DNA from: Tilletiaria anomala UBC 951
Taxonomy: Eukaryota > Basidiomycota > Exobasidiomycetes > Georgefischeriales > Tilletiariaceae
Direction of reading: 5' to 3'
Length of the DNA: 64,000 nucleotides
Assembly (NCBI RefSeq): GCF_000711695.1
Contig: NW_013547018.1
Coordinates: forward strand, 1-64,000
Part shown: one piece after another, positions 19,757 through 32,164 of the stretch
How positions within the stretch are numbered: position 1 is the stretch's first letter
Layout: each line of letters begins with the position of its first letter
Program-made: the position numbers and the translations under genes
The notes under the pieces: model-generated
What the model saw: only the letters and a program-made list of their open reading frames with translations
Database searches by the model: none
What the model was told of the DNA's origin: nothing

Positions 19757-21820
19757 GTCGGCCTTGATGCTCTGAACCCCGCGCCAAACCTCGAGTATGC
19801 GAAAGGCTTTTCCGGAAGCCGCCGGCTCGAGCTATGTTTTAGCGACCTCCACGAGCAGGCTGGCCCATACTGTCATATAGCAAGCTTGACGCAATGAGCT
19901 ACTCTTCGCGGAGATGCCGATGTTGACGTAGCAATACGATTTGAGCTTTCGACTCGCTCGTACCGCTGCTGAAGGTAATTGCACCGAACAAGATGGTCAA
20001 TTGTGATCACGACTTGCCTTGCTTAAATGGCATCTGGGACGCTCATAAGTCATAAGAGTCAGACTTGGAGATGGAGGAAGAGCCCATGATTGAAAACGAT
20101 CGTGCGTTGTTTGGGCTTCGACTCATGGACGACAAAAAAATAAATCTGGTCCGCGACAGCCGAACTAATTTGTCTCTAGACTTGGTGGGTTACAGGGATT
20201 ATAGTCTTCACCCCCTAAACGTCCGGGTCGGATATCCGCGAAAATGCAGAAATCTTCTGGAGGGCATACAACTAAGGCAAGTCAAGAATCCCGGGAATCA
20301 AATACTTCTCCTTTGCGCCGAAAGTAAGCTCAGAACTGTTGGAAATAATGCTCGATACGGAGGGTATACCCTCGCTCTTTATAGCAGCGCTTTTCGAGCA
20401 GCATGTGCAGACTCTGAAGCAGTATAAACATCTGATGGCAGATCACCTGGCAAGTCATGCCGGAGGACAGCAGCGCGGCTCACACTCCGAGGCAGGAAGG
20501 GGAGTTGCCACGGCGGAAGCAGCTACGAGAGCGAATGATTGATTGATGGCACCCTAGACCAGCTCCGCAGTAGAGAAACGCGAGACCGCGGGGTAGCCTG
20601 ATGCGATCAGCACACGAACACGGTTCACTCTCAACATGACCTCATGTCAGGCGAGTTTGCCAAAGCCGTGGGTGCGTAACTCCTGTGGCTGCTGCTGCCC
20701 CCTGAGTACAGGCAGCTATCAGCAGCCGCGGGCGGCACGTCATGCTAAGAGCGAACCGCATCCAGAAAAATGAGTTCTCAACTGATCAACGGGGTAGTGC
20801 ACTGTACTTTCCGACGGGGAATATTATTCGTTCGTTGGGTGTCTTGCATTGGAATATCCCAAGCCCTCGAGCAATGGAATCCAGTCAGGAATAGACGGCT
20901 GGACGGCCGGGCGGCTTTCCTGTAGCATTCCTTCGAATGGTCTGAGGCACACAGTTCTGCTGCTGCTGCCTCGCAATGATCCGGTATTGCTGCCGGTTTG
21001 TGGAAGCTGGTCTACAGCCGCCATGGCGATATCCAGGGAGGCGGCTGCAGGAAACCTTCAAATTGCAGCTTTCGCATGGTACTGGCCGTTGAAGCGAGCG
21101 CCTGGTCAGTTGACCCGGCTGAGAGACGATTCCAAGGCAGCATCCGATCGTCAACACTTTGGCTTTAAAGGTTCCACACATTGAACCAAAATCCGCGGGT
21201 GGTTCGTGCGCGATTTGCACGATGTGTGCGATTCATCGGGGGTTGCGTCTGATAAGCCAGGACTTGATGAAAGGCGATATGGATAATTGAAATCTGACTT
21301 GAATGCGGCACACTGTCGTGTCAACTCATGACACGCTCATATTGATAACTGGTGTCAGCCCAAAACAGGGCACTGTTGAACTGGAGAGAAGCGCAGGAGG
21401 AAATGGAAGATTGTCCGACGGCTTGCTCCCGGTAGCTCCGACGAGGTGAACAAATGCATGGTCAGCATTGACAAGAACGCGTCGCGACGCGTCGCGCTTT
21501 GGCAGAATGTGACGCGTCACGCGGTAGCAGGCACTGAGCCAGTGGGTGACTGGCAGAACTTCTCTCGGCCGACACGCCTCCTCAATAGAAAACACCTCTA
21601 CCATCCAGGTCACATTGCTGAGGAGCGCTCGACTTGTTCACCAAAGGTGTCTCAGACACGCATGGGTGATCACCCTGTTGAACGAGCAGAGGCCCGCAGC
21701 AGAGGTCAAAGGTGGATCTTAAAAGCGCGTTCTTCCAAGCTTTCGAACGTTTGCTTAGCGTGAGAAGGCGGGTAAGCGACTTCTGGGGTTCATCTTCCCT
21801 CTCCCTTCTGTATCATCGTG
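19757..21820. other. Gene-poor stretch upstream of CDT2
   Basis: About 2 kb with no conserved gene. One plus-strand frame (20348-20542, 64 codons) reads like protein ('SLFIAALFEQHVQTLKQYKH'). It remains open upstream to about 20275 across a GTAAGC, so it may be the last exon of a small unknown gene or a relic. The right end holds the CDT2 promoter with its MCB boxes. Confidence 0.4.
21477..21517. promoter_or_regulatory. Three MCB boxes (ACGCGT) upstream of CDT2
   Basis: ACGCGT occurs at 21477-21482, 21487-21492 and 21512-21517, about 300-345 bases before the CDT2 ATG. This palindromic hexamer is the Mbp1-Swi6 (MBF) site driving G1/S transcription in fungi. In fission yeast cdt2 is a known MBF target, so the cluster fits the downstream gene. 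Confidence 0.7.
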
Positions 21821-24800
21821 ATGTCTGCAGCGCAACTACCTGCCACGCCCACGCGCCGCAGTAGAGATGACGAGGCGTCAAGCTCGAGCGAATGGAAGAC
21901 GTCACCTACCTCGTCGCGGACGCTCGATGCTTCGTTCACGCCTTCTCCCTCGCGACACAAGAGCAAGGGCAAGGTCAAAGGCAAGGACAATGCGCTGATG
22001 GAGCGTTCTTCGCTGAAACGGATCAGCGCACAGGGTGACGAATATCTGCTTTGGAATCGGGTCGGCGGGGCAGGAAGTGCAAGTGCGTCTCGAATGGCTC
22101 ACTCGCGTCGGCTTTCTCCACATAGAGATGCATTTTCTGATCAAGATACGGAGGACGTAGATGGACAGCGGCGGCGCACTCGCCCGCTTCCCCCTTCTTC
22201 GACCGCACCAACCTTTCGCGAGAGGAAGCGCTTGCTATCCGATACTCTTCGTTATTGTGCTCAGACGAAATCCTACGATGTTCAAACTGATGGGGACTCC
22301 CCAACAAGAGCCAAGCGAGGCAAGCAAGCCTCACTTTTATCACCCTTATCTTCCTCGCCTCACGCACACCTTTCACCCACTGCAGCAGCACTGCGAGCGA
22401 CTCCGCGAAGACGCACCCCGTGTAAGGCCAAGATTCATCCTTTCTTCCTTCCATTCAGCCAAAGGCGAGCAGCTGTAGCTGCAGTGACAGAAGATGAACC
22501 GTCTCGTCAGCAGCACGTCCTGCGGGTCGTTAGTCACGACGAGCCGGAATCGAGTCACATGGCGCAGAGGCGAGGAGCGGCAGCAGCGGCGAGGTGGAGC
22601 GACATCATGAAGACGCCGCAGAAAAAGGGTTACTCATCGACGGCTGAAAGCCGTGATGGAGCCTCGGGCGGTGCAAGACAAAAAAACTTAACAGCAGTAG
22701 TGGACACAGACTCTGACGACTCGATGGACTGGGAAGGCGGTGCAGGGATGAGACCGGCATGGATGGCTACGCCCGGCTCGGATGTTTCTCGAACTGGGCT
22801 CCACTCCCGACAGCGTCATATTCACAGCGTCTACACGCCTCCGACGTCAGTATCGCCGCTGTCGTCATTTTCAAGCTCCCAACAAAATGGCAAGACGGCT
22901 GTGAGAAGTATTGTCGTATCACCTACTGCGAAAGTGGCACAGAACTTAGGCCGTCTCAGCAGACGCAGCACACACAACAGTAGCGCTGCTTCCGGCACCA
23001 GCTCTGTGCGCTTCGAAAGCGCGCACCCGCAGGTACCGCTGGTTGCCAGATCGCTCATGACGCAGACCAGCGCCAGCGACCTGCTCTACAAGATGCGTAC
23101 GGGCGGAATTGGTGGTCTAGCAGGTGGTCTTGGACGAATGGGTCTGCATCAAGGTGGCAGACTGGGTAGACGTGAGTTCTAACTAGTTAACGTTGTTGCT
23201 AATTAGTTGAAATCGCGCTGATGCTTCCATGAGTGTTACTTCCTACGACAGTCGACATCACTCCATACTTAGGTACCTTCTTTTCCACCAGCACAACAGA
23301 CTGCTTTGAGATCCCACGCGGCCTCGGCCGTCGCTCGGCAGGTGGTGACCGAGAAGAAGAAGATGGGGAAGAGGAGGACGGCAGCAACTACCGTGGAGGA
23401 CCATCGTCACCTTCACCACACTCGGACGAAGAGAACATCCCGCCCGTGCCGAGCCCACAACGTGCGCCATCCTTGGGCCTGCACTCTGCGCTGCCAATTA
23501 GCCACCCCCTCTGCTGTGCTTATTCGTACTCCTCTCGCTCGGCAAACGACCTGAACCAGTGGCTCGCGGTCGGCACGGACGAAGGGCGCGTCACGCTCGT
23601 TAACACTGCGCGCGACCCCGACACGGGCGACGCGCTCGACGCCGGCGTCGCAGCAGACTTGCCCAGCGCGCGGCCGTCGTGGCGCGCAGCGGATGCATCT
23701 GTCTTCATCCTCGCCTGGCGCTTCGATGACCGCGTCATCGGCACCGGCGGCTCCGATTACGAGCTGCGCCTGTGGGACACGGAGAACTGCAAGATGCTTG
23801 GCCGCTTCGGCTCGAGCTTCGGCAGTCCACGCCAGCTGTGCTGGGACCCGAACGGCAACGGTAACCTCCTCTGCAGCGGCGGCAGGGACGGCGCGGTGCA
23901 TCTGTATGACGCGCGTGTTCATACTGCGTCTGAGCTGGTGCAGCCTCATTCCTTCGGCGGCATCTTCGCCAACAGAACCGGCAGCCACTGCGCTACCGAA
24001 GCGGCTCGTAAGCCAGTGCTCAGCCTATGGAACGTGCACACCGCCAAGAACCGTGTTTTCAGCACACTGGGTGGCGTCGACCCCGGCCAACCGGGCCGTA
24101 AAGGGCCGCCAAAGGGTGTCACGGCGGTCGCGTACGTGCCGGGCCGCGAGCACTGCATCGTCACTGCGGGCTGCGAAGATGCGCGGCTGAAGGTGTGGGA
24201 CTTCCGCGCTGCCAGCCAAAAAGTTGTCGCGGCAGCTGAGGTGGAACTCGTCAGCGGGGGTGGTGGTAAGCAAACGCTCAGCAGCAATTCGTTCAGCACC
24301 AAGAGGTCCGCTACGTGGCAGCCCACAGACGAAGCGGAAGATCTCTCCTCGCGCGATGGATTCAATAAGAGCCCGCACGGCGTCTCCAGCCTGGTCACCA
24401 GCGGTGACCGACTCTTTGCTGCGTGCACTGATGGTCGGTGAGTGCGCCCCCACAAAGATACTTCCATGAGCCTTCCTTACTGAGCGCTCAATCTGTGCGC
24501 TGCAGTATCTATTCGACGCCCACTGCGAGCCTGTTGCAGAGGCTTACTATCACGCAAGGCAGTGGTACGCCGCTCTACAGTGCTGCGCAAGGCCACAACA
24601 CGCTGTACGCTAAGATGGCTCTCAACGACGACGATCGCCTTCTTGCTGTCGGCTGTAACACTGGGGATATCATGCTGTGGGATGTCGCTCGTGATGGCCT
24701 CGTCCCTTATTCTGGCGTGCAGCTGACCGGAGGACACGCCCAAGAGTGAGCGACGGGCCGTAATGCTTTTTTGTGATTTCTCGCTAGAGGTTGGAGCATG

Positions 24801-24991
24801 CTGACGCGCTCGTTATGGCTGACAGTTTCGAGGTCAATGGTGTGTCGTGGGCGTCGGGCATCCAAGGCACTACGCTGGCCAGTATCTCCGACGATCTGAC
24901 GGTGCGATGCTGGAGAGCAGACCGTCAAAAGCTGCGAAAATTGCAAAGGGAAGAAGCAGAGAGGCAGGAAGGGATGAACATTGCATTGTAA
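21821..24991 (+). CDS. CDT2: Cdt2/DTL-like WD40 substrate receptor of CRL4 ubiquitin ligase
   Basis: Four exons (21821-23171, 23252-24437, 24506-24745, 24790-24991) give 992 residues. The first about 500 residues are disordered, basic and Ser/Pro-rich, with several Ser/Thr-Pro sites. A WD40 propeller fills the C-terminal half ('LAVGTDEGRVTLVN', 'GTGGSDYELRLWDTENC', 'SGGRDGAVHLYDARV', 'TAGCEDARLKVWDFRA', 'VGCNTGDIMLWDVAR', ending 'SISDDLTVRCWR'). Cdt2 recruits PCNA-bound substrates such as Cdt1 and Spd1/p21-type inhibitors to Cul4-Ddb1 in S phase and after DNA damage. 'DARVHTASEL' and 'WDFRA' are WDxR-like Ddb1 contacts. The long N-terminal extension and C-terminal propeller are the reverse of animal DTL. 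The last intron is only 44 bases. MCB boxes upstream fit G1/S control. Confidence 0.85.
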
Positions 24992-25078
24992 ACAGTGGGC
25001 ATCTAAATTGCGAAGGAAGCCGTGTCTAGAAATACAGGTGTGAGGTTGCTGTGCGCTCGGATGCATGCCGACTGCGAA

Positions 25079-28000
25079 TTAAGGAGATTTGAGTCTTTGC
25101 GATGGATTTTGCACTGCACGATGCCCTTGGTCGAAGGGAACAATCTCTCCGATAACATTGCCAAACGCAAAGAAGAGTGACTGCTTGTCCGCGCTACTCT
25201 GCACCTGACGGATGTCTGCGAATGCCAGCAAGTCTGCCGCGTCCGTACTACGGCTGAAGATAGGAAGGTCTTGCAGCAATTGCACCTCTTCGAGAGAGAC
25301 GGAAGCGCTGGCAATCTTCGCCTCGCCATTTGCCACCTCCAAAGGCTTGTGCAAGTCCACCGCAAAGACTTGCCACCTTGAGCGAGACGGATCTGGATCT
25401 TGAGAAAAATAGTCCGCTGGTGATACTTGCAGCTTGGAACGTCGAATGCCGACCAGGTAATGATCTACCACATCAGCTGAGCCACGATTACAGCTGGTGA
25501 CGCCTGCAATGCTGATGGGCTCATCGCTGTCCGTGTCGAGACCACCATTGCTCCTCTCAGTGCGCATGGCATAGCTGCTCGCTCTGCGGTTCCGGCTGCC
25601 GTGGGTAGACATTGGGTATGCCAAGTCTGTCGTTGGCGAACGTAGGCTTGCGTCTTCACCACTATTGAGACCCACGACGTAAGCTCCATTGGAGAGCGGG
25701 GGCCTTAACTTGGTTGGTGTCTTCGGGGGTCCACTCAAACTGTTGTAGGGAGACGTCTTTGTGTCCAAAGCAGACGAAGACATTGAGGTGGACATGCTTC
25801 CAATCGACCATATTTTCACGAACCAGATGTGGCTCCGGGTAGCGATGGCAGCCAGCACATAGCGATCAGATGTATTCGTGGTGGTGGGAAGCATGATCCT
25901 GGAGATCGAACCGCCTCCTAGGTCAAGGCTATGCGTCGGTGTCTTGCCAAAGACTCCAAATACCCGCAGAATGCCGGCATTCGTACCAATCAATACGGAT
26001 TGCAGATGCGACAGGTCGGACACCGCCATGTCACTGTGATCAGAAACGGCAGGAGATGGAAGGACCCTGCCCCTTGAAAGAAGCGCGGCACTGCGAGCGA
26101 CCTGGCCTGAGCCGAGCTCGAGGCTGGCCAGCCGCGCCCACTGCCCAGAGAGCCTGGTGTGCACATAGACCACGACACGACCCGACAGGGATGCGAGCGC
26201 TACCGCAGTGTATTCGTCAGCATGGACATTCGAATCGACCTGGAGGCACGACATTGGCATTTCGAATCCAGTCCAAGGGGTGGACATGTCCGCCGGAGCC
26301 ACGACAGTGGGCCCATTGCCAGAGACCTCGTGTTCTCTGAGAGAACCATCGCTGTGAGCAGCAACAATTAGCGTCCGTGTAGCGCAGACTTCTGTATGGC
26401 CTTTCGATACGGTGCTGAGCCACGTGATGCCAGTTGCATTGCCTTCGGGCGAGGGGGAAGCGATGCCAGGCTGCTGTGTTCCCCTGAATAGGGAAATGAT
26501 ATGGATGCGACCAAGACGGGTGCCGAACAGTGCAACTCCAAGGGTTTCATCAAGGCAGACGCTTGTGACGACGTCCTGCTGCGAGCGAAGTTCAGAGCTG
26601 AGCGTAGAGGAAAGGCGTGTCCATATCGAAGAGGCGATGCCTGGCAATGGTTCCTTAGGGCCGATACTGATGCTGCCAATTAAGTCGACTATGGCTAGGA
26701 ATTTGGGAGATTCTGCGATGAGTTGAACATCTGCAGACATCTGCTTCTGATGCAACCGCACATCGAACGTCTCGTCGATGCGAGACATGGAGCCGTCATG
26801 CGACCACAGCGTGTTGTCTTGCAGCGGCCTATCTTTGTCGCGCTGCGCCTCGAGCAGCTCTGTGTCCTTCAGCAGGTAGAGCAAGAGGACCCAAAGCAAG
26901 GCAGTCGTTGCAGATATGGGCAGAAAGACGATCTTGAGAAGCCAAATGATCGCTCGGATGCGCGGGCGGAACAGTGCCCAGCCAGCGAAAGAGCGCGCTA
27001 ACGAGCTGGGACGAGGAGCCTGCCGCCGCGCCGACCATAGGGAAACGATGCTCCACGGCTCGACTATTAAGCGGACGTGCGCAGCACCATCAGGATTGAT
27101 GCTTTGCCAGAGCGTTGCCGACGGAGAGTGTGTCCACCATGGCGCCAAGTCGACAGAAACGTCGTCACCGGTTGCTAAGTGTGCAATTGGGTCGAATCCG
27201 AGCGCCGACGCGTTCGTCGTCGCTGACGCAATCGAAGCATGCTTGAGGCTGTATGTCGGCTGCTCGAGCACATAACCGGTACCATAATAGAGGTACAAAC
27301 CGAACATTAAGGCCAGCAGCAGCGACAGACTGGCTGTACGCGCGGTCCTTGCGCGCCAAATCGCACGAGCACCTAGCTGAACTATCCCCTGCGGGCTCTT
27401 TCTGCTCCTGAAACGGTCGTTCGAAAGCCCGTTGACGTCATGCATAGGGGCAGAAGGTCTCGGCTTTACAGGCTCAGCGGAGAGGGTATCGTCTTTTCCG
27501 CCTTGAGTCAGTATATCGGCCAACTCGAGACGCTGCATGTCGACGCTGAGAATGGTGACGAAGAAGGTGATTTGTAGGAACCAGTCCATGATGAGAAGGC
27601 AAATGGCAAAAATGCAGAATTCGCGAACGGCAGCGACAGGCGTGACGCTCGCAATTACGCTTATTAGGAGAACATCGGAGGCGACAGTCAGCGTGATCGA
27701 CACCCCAACAGACGCCAAGCCCAGCGCCATGCGAGTGGATACCGGCAATGAAACCGGCGTCGAGACCATTGCTTTTGTCAAGACGAACATATTTTCCGAG
27801 CCGACGACCAGTATCACGAAGGGCATGATTTCCCTGTAGATGTTTTTTTTCGAAAGTGCTGCAAGATGAGCTGAAGTGCAATCAGAAGAGCGCATCTAAG
27901 GAACACTCACCAAGGCACCAACGCGAGACGAATACCAAGCAGCGAGCATACGCTGATGCTCATTATCATAGCGATGATCAGCTCGATCGCCCCTGTGAAG

Positions 28001-29523
28001 ATAAGACCGAAGCGGGAGTGCACACGCTTTATGCCCACGAGGCTACGGGAGATGTAGATGACCAAGGCAATGTACCCTATGGTGAGCAGCACACGAGGGA
28101 TGGTGATGACGCGATCTCGCGAGGGCCGGAACTGATAAGGTGGAATGCACGTCAGCTACAGCGGGCAGCTGTAAGGTTGTGCAAATGTGAGACACACCTG
28201 CAACAGTAGCTCCTTGGACTGTCTCTGATCGGCTCCAATCAAAGTGACCCGCCCTCCAGTGATATTTGAGAGCATCTGGACCCATGCACGATGTGCATCG
28301 CTGTGGCCCTCCTTTCCAATGTCGCTACCACCTTCACCTTCAGCATCCAGGAAGAATGTCATAGCGAGATACTCAGCTCTGGGAAACTTGTTGAAAAGGT
28401 GCCAGCGGCCAGATAATGTGCTGGGAATGGCGAGTGGTACACCCTTGTAGTTGATGTGCTGCTCATTGTTGCGCAGCGTCTGGTGCGGCTCGGCATCAGA
28501 GGACAGCTGAGCCATGGAAGACGTCCAGTAGTCGAGTGGCGACAGACTCAGACAGCGACTGCCACGGTGCATGTCGGAGGGCGCCGGATCAAGCGTCCGA
28601 GCCTGTATGCACATGAGCGGTGCCTTGCGTGCAAACGATGTTTCTGACAAAGACTCGTTGAGCGTTTGAGACCACATATGGTCTTCTATGGCTCTCTGTA
28701 AGCTCAATGCGGATTGCAGGATGGTCGTATCGAGCACTCCGAAACGAGACCCACGGCCGCCGAGGACATCGTCGGTCGTCAGGAAAACGTGCTCTACCCT
28801 GACGGAGCGGCAAAGAGGCTGTCTTTCTGGTTTTCCCAGTCTTGTTTCTGTCTTTGCCTCTCGATCAGGATCATTGTCTCCCCTGTCTCCATCGCCCAAA
28901 ATGTCTGGCAATCCTCCGAAAGGGAATAAAGGGTGCGGCTCGGTATTAGCGGTCCTAGGCTGGTCGCCCGAAAAGCAAACCTCGGCCGTGTCCTTGGAGA
29001 AGATCATAGCTGCATCCCGCGGGTCGACGGCTCTTAGATCATCGGCATCGTCCCAGATCATGCGCAAATCACGCAGAGAGTTATAGTGCCGTCGCTCAGA
29101 AGACGCGAACGAGTCGAGCAGCGGAGTCGACAAGCTTTGCCAGAGAGCCGAGGCGTCGCCTCGCATCATTCCAGGCCCGCCTTTGGATGACCACAAGAAG
29201 ATCCCGGCGGCTGGGTAAAAGAGCGAACAAATCACAAGAGAGCAGACGAGCAGCGTCCTGATCTGATGTCGAGAGATTCGCTGTCCGTGAGAGTAAAAGG
29301 CCTTCGAGAGCATGTCGCTGGCCCTACTGGGCCATGGCTTTCTCTTGTGCCTGCGGCCTCTCCTGCTTACAGAAGTCGACAACCTCGTAGGACTTGCTTT
29401 GGGGCGACTGGAGCCATTCTTGCCGTATGAACCCCATCCTGAAGAGTCGGTTGTGCTGGATCGGCTCGCGTTGACGAAGGGATCGGCTGACGCCGCCGCA
29501 CCAACACGAGTTGGGAGGATCAT
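25079..29523 (-). CDS. SCP1: SCAP, SREBP cleavage-activating protein
   Basis: Three exons (29523-28198, 28131-27911, 27833-25079) give 1433 residues. Residues 1-80 are basic and disordered. A first transmembrane helix lies near 85-110 ('TLLVCSLVICSLFYP'), followed by a large lumenal loop to about 445. A sterol-sensing domain spans the exon 2/3 join ('LLTIGYIALVIYISRSLVG', 'FTGAIELIIAMIMSISVCSL', 'VPWEIMPFVILVVGSENMFVL'). A cytosolic loop carries 'LELADIL' at residues 618-624, equivalent to the MELADL COPII-sorting signal of animal SCAP. A C-terminal WD region occupies about 850-1430. SCAP escorts the sterol-responsive transcription factor SREBP from ER to Golgi. The second intron's acceptor was chosen as CTACAG at 27834 because it restores 'WEIMPF'. 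Confidence 0.92.
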
Positions 29524-30055
29524 TTTTGACCGGCGTCTTCGGTCATTATTACCGCCTGCAACCAACGCTTATCGAGGAAGGAGCATGGCTGACACCTGGT
29601 GGTATGAAGCTGGCCACTGCGTGCCGTCAGAAAGAAGACCTTTGACTGAATCTTGTGCAATGACAACCGTACTTTCTTGACGGATAACTACTGAAATATC
29701 GATACATGCACCATAATTTCAACTAAGAGTAATAGGTATGGAATTACTGCTGGCTGCCGAGAGTTCAATCCGGCGACGCCCGCCCGCACATTCGCTTCGA
29801 GTGAGAGTTCACTTTCAATCGACTGAGACACCAACCTCTAACATCATTCTGTTCAGAGTATCCTTCAGATTGGGTCACCTCACTTTCGTGATACAAGTTC
29901 ATAACCATCTTCTTCAATCTCGCTCAGTGGTTCAATGTAATTGCGCACCTTCGTAAGAATCAGGCACGTATGGCGAAGCACCTTGAAGCACATAAAGCGG
30001 GAGCATCCCTTATATTGACGACGTTTGCGGACGTAGTGGCGGTGTTTCTTCAAAC
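29524..30055. promoter_or_regulatory. Divergent intergenic region, SCAP / HEI10-like gene
   Basis: About 530 bases between two outward genes. The SCAP frame remains open to about 29565 without an ATG. No coding frame or strong motif otherwise recognised. Confidence 0.45.
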
Positions 30056-31963
30056 ATGTCGTCCTCGTACGGTTCGGGCAGCAGCTCTTCAATCTCGCGT
30101 CGCTTCAACTTTGACACGATACACTGCTGGACTTGCTTTAAAGACTTTGTTCCTCCCGGACAGGCCCGCGGATCAAGCGCATCAGGCCTCGGCGCTGCAT
30201 TCGGCGGCCAAGCTGACAAGACCGAGGAATTCTGGCTCACTTCGGTTCGTCTGCATCTGCTTCTCGCCTGACAGCGTTTTTGCACTGCACTTTCAGACAT
30301 CAGCAGCTTGCAATTTTTTTTGACGGCGCCAACTTGCAGCTGACTGCTCATTTGCTCGATTCTAGTGTTCACACGTCATATGTGCTGACTGTATGCGCCA
30401 CCGAGGAGGTGCGCATCCTGATCCTGAAGATCTCCGAGCACTTTTTAAGTCTGACATGCACCATCTGTGCAACAAACTCATGCGTCGTCCTCTCCTTTAG
30501 ATGCGGTTCAGAAAGTCTGCGCCTTCTGCAAGGCAGTAGGCATTAAGCAGATTGTGCTCAATGAAAATGTGCGAGTCCGTCGCTTTCTGGAATGCCCGCT
30601 TTTCGCCCTAAAGACTAGTACCCTTTCCACAGATACCACCGCATATTGCCCCTTTCTTTCGCTCACCACCGCAAGTCCTGGATGAGGTCATTGCAAGCTA
30701 CAAAGTATACCAGCACTAGAGAGAAATACTCGTGGTGTGCAATGAGTGAACTGACCTGGATCGCGTTACCTCCGAACACAGTTCCAGGTTCGTGCGATGA
30801 CAGTGGCCCTCACTTCGCTTGACTCACTTGAGACCATCGCACCCAAAGCATGAGCACACTCTACATCTGATATCGTCCGTTTGGCCTGCTAGCCACACAG
30901 TCGACATATGACCCTTCTCACTAAACACTTTGTTCCCTCCCCTGTCCAATCGGGGCTATTTGGGCTCTGCGAACCTCTTGTTTAAACGCTAAACCTGCGC
31001 GAGCAGTTACCTCAAAGCCCAAGCCCGCAAACAGCAAGAGATTCTCGAGCGCGTCAAGTCCGAACTAATCGAAGCCCGTGAAGTGAAGCGCAATCAGCAT
31101 CGCTTGCTGCAAGAGAACGAGCAGCTAAGAGCGCAGCTTGGGCAGTACGTTAACAACGATGGTGGTACGACGGGCAACAGGAGCTTCGTACCAGCAGGCA
31201 AACGGCCGCGCGAACCTTCAGCGGAATTGACACAGACAGGGACACGAAACGAGGGGTACAATGCCCCGATGGAGTCGGATTTCAGACTGACAAATTTCCA
31301 ACAGAGTGTGCATCATCAGCAAGCAGAGGTTGACCTTCCCATACGGCAGGTTCGAGGTTCGTCGGTCGAAAGCGATGCTTCTCAGAAGCTTCAGTGAGTC
31401 CGTTTGCTTGCTGATACAGCGACATCAGGCACGAGGACTCAAAATTGTTTGGCTTCATACTATCTTTTGCTGCGTAATCCGACAGGGCTTACAGATTCGT
31501 CGAGCCGACTCATCCACTACCCCGCAATGTACATGCCTCCTCGATCAGCGCGATGCCACCTCCTGGCTTCGTGAACTCTAGTCGAGTCTCAGCTCCCAAT
31601 AGTGGTAGGTCATATCAGAACGCGCCTGCAGGAGGTCATGCGCTTCACTCTGCTGACAATTGGGTTCCCGTACTCACTTTAAAAATAGCGACTGCACGGC
31701 CGAGCTCCGCTTTACCTCGCACAAACGGCTCGAGCCTCACACACGCACGCTTCCCACCTATGCGGCCTACATCGGCTCTGCATCAGGAGCAGTTTAGACA
31801 TCCAAGCACGCCATCGCAGCGCGCGCCGTTCCGACCTGCCACCGCCATGGGTAGCTTTAGTGCTACCAGCGGTACCGGCCATAGCGTCGGCATTGGTGCC
31901 GGCGCCAATATCATCAGCAATGCTAACTTCACCGATCCGCATCGCCGGCACTTTGGCCGTTGA
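30056..31963 (+). CDS. Zip3/HEI10-family meiotic RING finger protein
   Basis: Seven exons (30056-30244, 30366-30408, 30501-30568, 30633-30704, 30782-30816, 31007-31393, 31486-31963) give 423 residues in one frame. The RING-like motif is assembled only by splicing: 'IHCWTCFKDF', then 'FWLTSCSHVICADCM', then 'VCAFCKAVGI'. Then come 'PPQVLDEVIASYKFQ' and a coiled coil ('YLKAQARKQQEILERVKSEL', 'NEQLRAQL'), the order seen in Zip3/HEI10/RNF212 E3 ligases. A Ser/Pro/Arg-rich tail follows. These proteins mark and stabilise meiotic crossover sites. The 35-base fifth exon and its weak GC donor (TTC|GCTTGA) are the least certain part; they are supported by exact frame closure and by the continuous reading 'KFQVRAMTVALTSYLKAQ'. 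Confidence 0.82.
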
Positions 31964-32164
31964 ATGTCCAGCGAACAGCAGCTGATTGGGAAAGGGTATA
32001 CGAAAATGGAAGCAACCAATCAGGTCGGATTGGAACAGCTAGCAAAGTATGAGCGACTTCAAACTTGTACAGAATGCTACCATTTCTGCACCTTGTGTGA
32101 TGGAGATGCGAGAAGTACAGTTGTGGAACAGACGCAGACAGGCTGGCTAACATGACTAAATGAG

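Noticed and set aside
29740-29790. tRNA-like B-box near 29765
   Set aside because: The sequence resembles only part of a B-box; no matching A-box or cloverleaf could be built.
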